The position numbers and the translations under genes were made by a program. Source: Corella eumyota (lineage: Eukaryota > Chordata > Ascidiacea > Phlebobranchia > Corellidae). Taken from it: DNA of 64,000 nt. The DNA lies in NCBI GenBank assembly GCA_963082875.1, contig OY720102.1:8308001-8372000 (forward strand), read 5' to 3'. Under the pieces are notes generated by a model that saw only the letters and a program-made list of their open reading frames with translations, ran no database searches and was not told where the DNA came from. Positions 22,008 to 33,479 of the stretch are shown here, piece after piece. Numbering within the stretch: the first letter of the stretch is position 1; the number at the start of each line of letters is the position of its first letter.

Positions 22008-24420
22008 CATAAAGTACTTTCTAATATGCTAAAAAACTTGTAAAATGCCTACGACACCCGGTATTCCCAGGCGCTCACCCATCCAAGTACTAACCGGGCC
22101 CGACGTTGCTTAACTTCCCAGATCAGACGAGTTGGGGTGTATTTAACGTGGTATGGTCGTAGGCAATGTGATGTGGTGAGCCAACACATTTAACATTACC
22201 CAGGTATATTTAAAATAAAATCTACGACACCCGGTATTCCCAGGCGGTCACCCATCCAAGTACTAACCGGGCCCGACGTTGCTTAACTTCCCAGATCTGA
22301 CGAGATGGGGTGTATTCAACGTGATATGGTCGTAGACAATGTGATGTGATGAGCCAACATATTTAACATTAACCATGTATATTTAAAATAAAATATATGA
22401 CTTGCGTCGCTTGGCAATTATATCTAAATATATTAATTTTCAAAAATTTCGATAAAAATGACTTATGCATAAAGTACTTTCTAATATGCCAAAAAACTTA
22501 TAAAATGCCTACGACACCCGGTATTCCCAGGCGGTCACCCATCCAAGTACTAACCGGGCCCGACGTTGCTTAACTTCCCAGATCGGACGAGATGGGGTGT
22601 ATTCAACGTGGTATGGTCGTAGGCAATGTGATGTGGTGAGCCAACACATTTATCATTAACCGTGTATATTTAAAATAAAATAAATGACTTGCGTCGCTTA
22701 GCAGTTATATCAAATATATTAATTTTCAAAAATTTTGATAAAAAATGACTTCTACATAAGGTACTTTTTAATATGTTAAAAAACTTATAAAACGCCTACG
22801 ACACCCGGTATTCCCAGGCGGTCACCCATCCAAGTACTAACCGGGCCCGACGTTGCTTAACATCCCAGATCAGACGAGATGGGGTGTATTCAACGTGGTA
22901 TGGTCGTAGGCAATGTGATGTGGTGAGCCAACACATTTAACATTACCCAGGTATATTTAAAATAAAATCTACGACACCCGGTATTCCCAGGCGGTCACCC
23001 ATCCAAGTACTAACCGGGCCCGACGTTGCTTAACTTCCCAGATCGGACGAGATGGGGTGTATTCAACGTGGTATAGTCGTAGACAATGTGATGTGGTGAG
23101 CCAACATATTTAACATTAACCATGTATATTTAAAATAAAATATATGTCTTGCGTCGCTTGGCAATTATATCTAAATATATTCATTTTCAAAAATTTCGAT
23201 AAAAATGACTGATACATAAAGTACTTTGAAATATGCTAAAAAACTTATAAAATGCCTACGACACCCGGTATTCCCAGGCGGTCACCCATCCAAGTACTAA
23301 CCGGGCCCGACGTTGCTTAACTTCCCAGATCAGACGAGATGGGGTGTATTTAACGTGGTATGGTCGTAGGCAATGTGATGTGGTGAGCCAACACATTTAA
23401 CATTACCCAGGTATATTTAAAATAAAATCTACGACACCCGGTATTCCCAGGCGGTCACCCATCCAAGTACTAACCGGGCCCGACGTTGCTTAACTTCCCA
23501 GATCGGACGAGATGGGGTGTACTCAACGTGGTATGGTCGTAGGCAATGAGATTTGGTGAGCCAACACATTTATTATTAACCGTGTATATTTAAAATAAAA
23601 TAAATGACTTGTGTCGCTTAGCAATTATATCAAATGTATTAATTTTAAAAAATTTTGATAAAAAATGACTTTTACATAAAGTACTTTTTAATATGCTAAA
23701 AAACTTATAAAACGCCTACGACACCCGGTATTCCCAGGCGGTCACCCATCCAAGTACTAACCGGGCCCGACATTGCTTAACTTCCCAGATCGGACGAGAT
23801 GGGGTGTATTCAACGTGGTATGGTCGTAGGCAATGTGATGTGGTGAGCCAACACATTTATCATTAACCGTGTATATTTAAAATAAAATAAATGACTTGCG
23901 TCGCTTAGCAGTTATATCAAATATATTAATTTTCAAAAATTTTGATAAAAAATGACTTCTACATAAGGTACTTTTTAATATGCTAAAAAACTTATAAAAC
24001 GCCTACGACACCCGGTATTCCCAGGCGGTCACCCATCCAAGTACTAACCGGGCCCGACGTTGCTTAACATCCCAGATCAGACGAGATGGGGTGTATTCAA
24101 CGTGGTATGGTCGTAGGCAATGTGATGTGGTGAGCCAACACATTTAACATTACCCAGGTATATTTAAAATAAAATCTACGACACCCGGTATTCCCAGGCG
24201 GTCACCCATCCAAGTACTAACCGGGCCCGACGTTGCTTAACTTCCCAGATCGGACGAGATGGGGTGTATTCAACGTGGTATAGTCGTAGGCAATGTGATG
24301 TGGTGAGCCAACATATTTAACATTAACCATGTATATTTAAAATAAAATATATGTCTTGCGTCGCTTGGCAATTATATCTAAATATATTCATTTTCAAAAA
24401 TTTCGATAAAAATGACTGAT
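22008..24420 (-). rRNA. 5S gene block 8 (10 genes)
   Basis: Gene left edges: 22047, 22220S, 22507, 22794, 22967S, 23254, 23427S, 23714, 24001, 24174S. It continues the 19,485-bp shift against 2562 to 4516, including the rare flank GAGATTTGG at 23549 and 4064. The match ends inside the last gene: 24174 has the usual box A end while its partner at 4689 has C60U. That places a recombination breakpoint within about 50 bp of 24225 and 4740. Confidence 0.95.
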
Positions 24421-24633
24421 ACATAAAGTACTTTGTAATATGCTAAAAAACTTATAAAATGCCTACGACACCCGGTATTCCCAGGCGGTCACCCATCCAA
24501 GTACTAACCGGGCCCGACGTTGCTTAACTTCCCAGATCAGACGAGATGGGGTGTATTTAACGTGGTATGGTCGTAGGCAATGTGATGTGGTGAGCCAACA
24601 CATTTAACATTACCCAGGTATATTTAAAATAAA

Positions 24634-24751
24634 ATCTACGACACCCGGTATTCCCAGGCGGTCACCCATCCAAGTACTAACCGGACCCGACGTTGCTTAA
24701 CTTCCCAGATCGGACGAGATGGGGTGTACTCAACGTGGTATGGTCGTAGGC
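24634..24751 (-). rRNA. 5S rRNA gene, S type, intermediate element C67U
   Basis: The plus strand reads ACCGGACCCGACG where others have ACCGGGCCCGACG. This places U at nt 67 in the intermediate element. The partner at 29548 has the normal base. Confidence 0.85.
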
Positions 24752-25207
24752 AATGTGATTTGGTGAGCCAACACATTTATTATTAACCGTGTATATTTAA
24801 AATAAAATAAATGACTTGTGTCGCTTAGCAATTATATCAAATGTATTAATTTTAAAAAATTTTGATAAAAAATGACTTTTACATAAAGTACTTTTTAATA
24901 TGCTAAAAAACTTATAAAACGCCTACGACACCCGGTATTCCCAGGCGGTCACCCATCCAAGTACTAACCGGGCCCGACGTTGCTTAACTTCCCAGATCGG
25001 ACGAGATGGGGTGTACTCAACGTGGTATGTTCGTAGGCAATGTGATGTGGTGAGCCAACACATTTATCATTAAATGTGTATATTTAAAATAAAATAAATG
25101 ACTTGCGTCGCTTAGCAATTATATCAAATATATTAGTTTTCAAAAATTTTGATAAAAAATGACTTCTACATAAAGTACTTTCTAATATTCTATAAAACTT
25201 ATAAAAT

Positions 25208-25324
25208 GCCTACGACACCCGGTATTCCCAGGCGGTCACCCATCCAAGTACTAACCGGGCCCGACGTTGTTTAACTTCCCAGATCGGACGAGATGGGTGT
25301 ATTCAACGTGGTATGATCGTAGGC
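25208..25324 (-). rRNA. 5S rRNA gene, 117 nt, one C lost
   Basis: The plus strand reads GATGGGTGT instead of GATGGGGTGT, so one C of the C28-C31 run at the base of helix III is missing. The gene also has G56A. The copy at 30122-30238 shares both changes through the 4,914-bp duplication, which argues against a random sequencing error. Helix III can slip to keep three of its pairs. Confidence 0.88.
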
Positions 25325-26343
25325 AATGTGATGTGCCAACACATTTAACATTACCCAGGTATATTTAAAATAAAATAAATGACTTGCGTCGCTTAGCAAT
25401 TATATCAAATATATTAATTTTCAAAAATTTTGATAAAAATGACTTATACATAAGGTACTTTCTAATATGCTAAAAAACTTAAAAAATGCCTACGACACCC
25501 GGTATACCCAGGCGGTCACCCATCCAAGTACTAACCGGGCCCGACGTTGCTTAACTTCCCAGATCGGACGAGATGGGGTGTATTCAACGTGGTATGGTCG
25601 TAGGCAATGTGATGTGGTGAGCCAACACATTTATCATTAACCGTGTATATTTAAAATAAAATAATTGACTTGCGTCGCTTAGCAGTTATATCAAATATAT
25701 TAATTTTCAAAAATTTTGATAAAAAATGACTTCTACATAAGGTACTTTTTAATATGCTAAAAAACTTATAAAACGCCTACGACACCCGATATTCCCAGGC
25801 GGTCACCCATCCAAGTACTAACCGGGCCCGACGTTGCTTAACTTCCCAGATCGGACGAGATGGGGTGTACTTAACGTGGTATGGTCGTAGGCAATGAGAT
25901 GTGGTGAGCCAACACATTTATCATTAACCGTGTATATTTAAAATAAAATAAATGACTTGCGTCGCCTAGCAATTATATCAAATACATTAATTTTCAAAAA
26001 TTTTGATAAAAAATGACTTCTACATAAAGTACTTTCTAATATGCTAAAAAACTTGTAAAATGCCTACGACACCCGGTATTCCCAGGCGCTCACCCATCCA
26101 AGTACTAACCGGGCCCGACGTTGCTTAACTTCCCAGATCGGACGAGATGGGGTGTACTCAAGGTGGTGTGGTCGTAGGCAATGTGATGTGCCAACACATT
26201 TATCATTACCCGTGTATATTTAAAATAAAATAAATGACTTGCGTCGCCTAGCAATTATATCAAATATATTAATTTTCAAAAATTTTGATAAAAAATGACT
26301 TCTACATAAAGTACTTTCTAATATGCTAAAAAACTTATAAAAT

Positions 26344-26461
26344 GCCTACGACACCCGGTATTCCCAGGCGGTCACCCATCCAAGTACTAACCGGGCCCGA
26401 CGTTGCTTAACTTCCCAGATCGGACGAGATGGGGTGTACTCAAGGTGGTGTGGTGGTAGGC
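26344..26461 (-). rRNA. 5S rRNA gene with G7C in helix I
   Basis: The 5' end reads GCCUACCACC, so C7 faces the C that normally pairs with G7. It also has G18C in helix II and the shortened promoter spacing. The partner at 31827 lacks G7C, so the change is private to this copy. Confidence 0.85.
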
Positions 26462-26912
26462 AATGTGATGTGCCAACACATTTATCATTACCCGTGTATA
26501 TTTAAAATAAAATAAATGACTTGCGTCGCTTAGCAATTATATCAAATATATTAGTTTTCAAAAATTTTGATTAAAAATGACTTCTACATAAAGTACTTTC
26601 TAATATGCTAAAAAACTTATAAATTGCCTACGACACCCGGTATTCCCAGGCGGTCACCCATCCAAGTACTAACCGGGCCCGACGTTGCTTAACTTCCCAG
26701 ATCGGACGAGATGGAGTGTACTCAACGTGGTATGGTCGTAGGCAATGTGATTTGGTGAGCCAACACATTTATTATTAACCGTGTAAATTTAAAATAAAAT
26801 AAATGACTTGTGTCGCTTAGCAATTATATCAAATGCATTAATTTTTAAAAATTTTGATAAAAAATGACTTTTACATAAAGTACTTTTTAATATGCTAAAA
26901 AACTTATAAAAC

Positions 26913-27030
26913 GCCTACGACACCCGGAATTCCCAGGCGGTCACCCATCCAAGTACTAACCGGGCCCGACGTTGCTTAACTTCCGAGATCGGACGAGATG
27001 GGGTGTACTCAACGTGGTATGGTCGTAGGC
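26913..27030 (-). rRNA. 5S rRNA gene with GAATTC and helix III change
   Basis: The plus strand reads CCCGGAATTCCCAGG, making an EcoRI site absent from other copies (U102 side of helix IV region). It also reads TTCCGAGATC, which changes G46-G48 in helix III to UCGG. Neither change occurs in its partner at 32396. Confidence 0.85.
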
Positions 27031-30000
27031 AATGTGATGTGGTGAGCCAACACATTTATCATTAACCGTGTATATTTAAAATAAAATAAATGACTTGCGT
27101 CGCTTAGCAGTTATATCAAATATATTAATTTTCAAAAATTTTGATAAAAAATGACTTCTACATAAAGTACTTTTTAATATGCTAAAAAACTTATAAAACG
27201 CCTACGACACCCGGTATTCCCAGGCGGTCACCCATCCAAGTACTAACCGGGCCCGACGTTGCTTAACTTCCCAGATCGGACGAGATGGGGTGTACTCAAC
27301 GTGGTATGGTCGTAGGCATTGTGATTTGGTGAGCCAACACATTTATTATTAACCGTGTATATTTAAAATAAAATAAATGACTTGTGTCGCTTAGCAATTA
27401 TATCAAATATATTAATTTTCAAAAATTTCGATAAAAATGACTTATACATAAGGTACTTTGTAATATGCTAAAAAACTTATAAAATGCCTACGACACCCGG
27501 TATTCCCAGGCGGTCACCCATCCAAGTACTAACCGGGCCCGACATTGCTTAACTTCCCAGATCGGACGAGATGGGGTGTACTCAAGGTGGTGTGGTCGTA
27601 GGCAATGTGATGTGGTGAGCCAACATATTTAACATTACCCGTGTATATTTAAAATAAAATAAATGACTTGCGTCGCCTAGCAATTATATCAAATATATTA
27701 ATTTTCAAAAATTTTGATAAAAAATGACTTCTACATAAAGTACTTTCTAATATGCTAAAAAACTTATAAAATGCCTACGACACCCGGTATTCCCTGGCGG
27801 TCACCCATCCAAGTACTAACCGGGCCCGACGTTGCTTAACTTCCCAGATCGGACGAGATGGGGTGTACTCAAGGTGGTGTGGTCGTAGGCAATGTGATGT
27901 GCCAACACATTTATCATTACCCATGTATATTTAAAATAAAATAAATGACTTGCGTCGCTTAGCAATTATATCAAATATATTAGTTTTCAAAAATTTTGAT
28001 TAAAAATGACTTCTACATAAAGTACTTTCTAATATGCTAAAAAACTTATAAATTGCCTACGACACCCGGTATTCCCAGGCGGTCACCCATCCAAGTACTA
28101 ACCGGGCCCGACGTTGCTTAACTTCCCAGATCGGACGAGATGGGGTGTACTCAAGGTGGTATGGTCGTAGGCAATGTGATTTGGTGAGCCAACACATTTA
28201 TTATTAACCGTGTATATTTAAAATAAAATAAATGACTTGTGTCGCTTAGCAATTATATCAAATGCATTAATTTTTAAAAATTTTGATAAAAAATGACTTT
28301 TACATAAAGTACTTTTTAATATGCTAAAAAACTTATAAAACGCCTACGACACCCGGTATTCCCAGGCGGTCACCCATCCAAGTACTAACCGGGCCCGACG
28401 TTGCTTAACTTCCCAGATCGGACGAGATGGGGTGTACTCAACGTGGTATGGTCGTAGGCAATGTGATGTGGTGAGCCAACACATTTATCATTAACCGTGT
28501 ATATTTAAAATAAAATAAATGACTTGCGTCGCTTAGCAGTTATATCAAATATATTAATTTTCAAAAATTTTGATAAAAAATGACTTCTACATAAAGTACT
28601 TTTTAATATGCTAAAAAACTTATAAAACGCCTACGACACCCGGTATTCCCAGGCGGTCACTCATCCAAGTACTAACCGGGCCCGACGTTGCTTAACTTCC
28701 CAGATCGGACGAGATGGGGTGTACTCAACGTGGTATGGTCGTAGGCAATGTGATTTGGTGAGCCAACACATTTATTATTAACCGTGTATATTTAAAATAA
28801 AATAAATGACTTGTGTCGCTTAGCAATTATATCAAATATATTAATTTTCAAAAATTTCGATAAAAATGACTTATACATAAGGTACTTTCTAATATGCTAA
28901 AAAACTTATAAAATGCCTACGACACCCTGTATTCCCAGGCGGTCACCCATCCAAGTACTAACCGGGCCCGACGTTGCTTAACATCCCAGATCAGACGAGA
29001 TGGGGTGTATTCAACGTGGTATGGTCGTAGGCAATGTGATGTGGTGAGCCAACACATTTAACATTACCCAGGTATATTTAAAATAAAATCTACGACACCC
29101 GGTATTCCCAGGCGGTAACCCATCCAAGTACTAACCGGGCCCGACGTTGCTTAACTTCCCAGATCGGACGAGATGGGGTGTATTCAACGTGGTATAGTCG
29201 TAGGCAATGTGATGTGGTGAGCCAACATATTTAACATTAACCATGTATATTTAAAATAAAATATATGTCTTGCGTCGCTTGGCAATTATATCTAAATATA
29301 TTCATTTTCAAAAATTTCGATAAAAATGACTTATACATAAAGTACTTTGTAATATGCTAAAAAACTTATAAAATGCCTACGACACCCGGTATTCCCAGGC
29401 GGTCACCCATCCAAGTACTAACCGGGCCCGACGTTGCTTAACTTCCCAGATCAGACGAGATGGGGTGTATTTAACGTGGTATGGTCGTAGGCAATGTGAT
29501 GTGGTGAGCCAACACATTTAACATTACCCAGGTATATTTAAAATAAAATCTACGACACCCGGTATTCCCAGGCGGTCACCCATCCAAGTACTAACCGGGC
29601 CCGACGTTGCTTAACTTCCCAGATCGGACGAGATGGGGTGTACTCAACGTGGTATGGTCGTAGGCAATGTGATTTGGTGAGCCAACACATTTATTATTAA
29701 CCGTGTATATTTAAAATAAAATAAATGACTTGTGTCGCTTAGCAATTATATCAAATGTATTAATTTTAAAAAATTTTGATAAAAAATGACTTTTACATAA
29801 AGTACTTTTTAATATGCTAAAAAACTTATAAAACGCCTACGACACCCGGTATTCCCAGGCGGTCACCCATCCAAGTACTAACCGGGGCCGACGTTGCTTA
29901 ACTTCCCAGATCGGACGAGATGGGGTGTACTCAACGTGGTATGTTCGTAGGCAATGTGATGTGGTGAGCCAACACATTTATCATTAAATGTGTATATTTA

Positions 30001-30121
30001 AAATAAAATAAATGACTTGCGTCGCTTAGCAATTATATCAAATATATTAGTTTTCAAAAATTTTGATAAAAAATGACTTCTACATAAAGTACTTTCTAAT
30101 ATTCTATAAAACTTATAAAAT

Positions 30122-30238
30122 GCCTACGACACCCGGTATTCCCAGGCGGTCACCCATCCAAGTACTAACCGGGCCCGACGTTGTTTAACTTCCCAGATCG
30201 GACGAGATGGGTGTATTCAACGTGGTATGATCGTAGGC
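30122..30238 (-). rRNA. 5S rRNA gene, 117 nt, duplicate of 25208
   Basis: It carries the same one-base loss and G56A as the gene at 25208, with the same 5' flank lacking five bases. The shift is exactly 4,914 bp. Confidence 0.88.
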
Positions 30239-30688
30239 AATGTGATGTGCCAACACATTTAACATTACCCAGGTATATTTAAAATAAAATAAATGACTTG
30301 CGTCGCTTAGCAATTATATCAAATATATTAATTTTCAAAAATTTTGATAAAAATGACTTATACATAAGGTACTTTCTAATATGCTAAAAAACTTAAAAAA
30401 TGCCTACGACACCCGGTATACCCAGGCGGTCACCCATCCAAGTACTAACCGGGCCCGACGTTGCTTAACTTCCCAGATCGGACGAGATGGGGTATATTCA
30501 ACGTGGTATGGTCGTAGGCAATGTGATGTGGTGAGCCAACACATTTATCATTAACCGTGTATATTTAAAATAAAATAATTGACTTGCGTCGCTTAGCAGT
30601 TATATCAAATATATTAATTTTCAAAAATTTTGATAAAAAATGACTTCTACATAAGGTACTTTTTAATATGCTAAAAAACTTATAAAAC

Positions 30689-30806
30689 GCCTACGACACC
30701 CGATATTCCCAGGCGGTCACCCATCCAAGTACTAACCGGGCCCGACGTTGCTTAACTTCCCAGATCGGACGAGATGGGGTGTACTTAACGTGGTATGGTC
30801 ATAGGC
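30689..30806 (-). rRNA. 5S rRNA gene with C6U
   Basis: The 5' end reads GCCUAUGACC, giving a U-G wobble in helix I. It also has GUGUCGGG-to-AUAUCGGG type variation near nt 105 (plus strand CCGATATT). The copy at 31258 shares both through the 569-bp duplication; the older partner at 25775 lacks C6U. Confidence 0.85.
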
Positions 30807-33479
30807 AATGAGATGTGGTGAGCCAACACATTTATCATTAACCGTGTATATTTAAAATAAAATAAATGACTTGCGTCGCCTAGCAATTATATCAAATACA
30901 TTAATTTTCAAAAATTTTGATAAAAAATGACTTCTACATAAAGTACTTTCTAATATGCTAAAAAACTTGTAAAATGCCTACGACACCCGGTATTCCCAGG
31001 CGCTCACCCATCCAAGTACTAACCGGGCCCGACGTTGCTTAACTTCCCAGATCGGACGAGATGGGGTGTACTCAAGGTGGTGTGGTCGTAGGCAATGTGA
31101 TAAGCCAACACATTTATCATTACCCGTGTATATTTAAAATAAAATAAATGACTTGCGTCGCTTAGCAGTTATATCAAATATATTAATTTTCAAAAATTTT
31201 GATAAAAAATGACTTCTACATAAGGTACTTTTTAATATGCTAAAAAACTTATAAAACGCCTACGACACCCGATATTCCCAGGCGGTCACCCATCCAAGTA
31301 CTAACCGGGCCCGACGTTGCTTAACTTCCCAGATCGGACGAGATGGGGTGTACTTAACGTGGTATGGTCATAGGCAATGAGATGTGGTGAGCCAACACAT
31401 TTATCATTAACCGTGTATATTTAAAATAAAATAAATGACTTGCGTCGCCTAGCAATTATATCAAATACATTAATTTTCAAAAATTTTGATAAAAAATGAC
31501 TTCTACATAAAGTACTTTCTAATATGCTAAAAAACTTGTAAAATGCCTACGACACCCGGTATTCCCAGGCGCTCACCCATCCAAGTACTAACCGGGCCCG
31601 ACGTTGCTTAACTTCCCAGATCGGACGAGATGGGGTGTACTCAAGGTGGTGTGGTCGTAGGCAATGTGATAAGCCAACACATTTATCATTACCCGTGTAT
31701 ATTTAAAATAAAATAAATGACTTGCGTCGCCTAGCAATTATATCAAATATATTAATTTTCAAAAATTTTGATAAAAAATGACTTCTACATAAAGTACTTT
31801 CTAATATGCTAAAAAACTTATAAAATGCCTACGACACCCGGTATTCCCAGGCGGTCACCCATCCAAGTACTAACCGGGCCCGACGTTGCTTAACTTCCCA
31901 GATCGGACGAGATGGGGTGTACTCAAGGTGGTGTGGTCGTAGGCAATGTGATGTGGCAACACATTTATCATTACCCGTGTATATTTAAAATAAAATAAAT
32001 GACTTGCGTCGCTTAGCAATTATATCAAATATATTAGTTTTCAAAAATTTTGATTAAAAATGACTTCTACATAAAGTACTTTCTAATATGCTAAAAAACT
32101 TATAAATTGCCTACGACACCCGGTATTCCCAGGCGGTCACCCATCCAAGTACTAACCGGGCCCGACGTTGCTTAACTTCCCAGATCGGACGAGATGGAGT
32201 GTACTCAACGTGGTATGGTCGTAGGCAATGTGATTTGGTGAGCCAACACATTTATTATTAACCGTGTAAATTTAAAATAAAATAAATGACTTGTGTCGCT
32301 TAGCAATTATATCAAATGCATTAATTTTTAAAAATTTTGATAAAAAATGACTTTTACATAAAGTACTTTTTAATATGCTAAAAAACTTATAAAACGCCTA
32401 CGACACCCGGTATTCCCAGGCGGTCACCCATCCAAGTACTAACCGGGCCCGACGTTGCTTAACTTCCCAGATCGGACGAGATGGGGTGTACTCAACGTGG
32501 TATGGTCGTAGGCAATGTGATGTGGTGAGCCAACACATTTATCATTAACCGTGTATATTTAAAATAAAATAAATGACTTGCGTCGCTTAGCAGTTATATC
32601 AAATATATTAATTTTCAAAAATTTTGATAAAAAATGACTTCTACATAAAGTACTTTTTAATATGCTAAAAAACTTATAAAACGCCTACGACACCCGGTAT
32701 TCCCAGGCGGTCACCCATCCAAGTACTAACCGGGCCCGACGTTGCTTAACTTCCCAGATCGGACGAGATGGAGTGTACTCAACGTGGTATGGTCGTAGGC
32801 AATGTGATTTGGTGAGCCAACACATTTATTATTAACCGTGTAAATTTAAAATAAAATAAATGACTTGTGTCGCTTAGCAATTATATCAAATGCATTAATT
32901 TTTAAAAATTTTGATAAAAAATGACTTTTACATAAAGTACTTTTTAATATGCTAAAAAACTTATAAAACGCCTACGACACCCGGTATTCCCAGGCGGTCA
33001 CCCATCCAAGTACTAACCGGGCCCGACGTTGCTTAACTTCCCAGATCGGACGAGATGGGGTGTACTCAACGTGGTATGGTCGTAGGCAATGTGATGTGGT
33101 GAGCCAACACATTTATCATTAACCGTGTATATTTAAAATAAAATAAATGACTTGCGTCGCTTAGCAGTTATATCAAATATATTAATTTTCAAAAATTTTG
33201 ATAAAAAATGACTTCTACATAAAGTACTTTTTAATATGCTAAAAAACTTATAAAACGCCTACGACACCCGATATTCCCAGGCGGTCACCCATCCAAGTAC
33301 TAACCGGGCCCGACGTTGCTTAACTTCCCAGATCGGACGAGATGGGGTGTACTCAACGTGGTATGGTCGTAGGCATTGTGATTAGTTGAGCCAACACATT
33401 TATTATTAACCGTGTATATTTAAAATAAAATAAATGACTTGTGTCGCTTAGCAATTATATCAAATATATTAATTTTCAA

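Larger units (their letters stand above)
24421..28589 (-). rRNA. 5S gene block 9 (15 genes)
   Basis: Gene left edges: 24461, 24634S, 24921, 25208, 25488, 25775, 26062, 26344, 26626, 26913, 27200, 27486, 27773, 28055, 28342. After 24634 there are 13 long-spacer genes in a row, unlike the S-rich blocks before. Private changes: 24634 has C67U in the intermediate element; 25208 is 117 nt; 25775 has the CGAUAUU variant near nt 105; 26344 has G7C; 26913 creates a GAATTC site and a box A flank change; 27773 has U96A in box C. Confidence 0.95.
24230..31090. repeat. Segment pair with a 4,914-bp shift
   Basis: About 24.23-26.17 kb matches 29.14-31.09 kb, including the 117-nt gene and the CCGATATT variant. 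The sequence between the two arms is 5S array of other types. Confidence 0.88.

Noticed and set aside
26926-26940. Insertion or retroelement junction at the GAATTC site
   Set aside because: It is a single-base change within a full-length gene; the flanks continue without a break.
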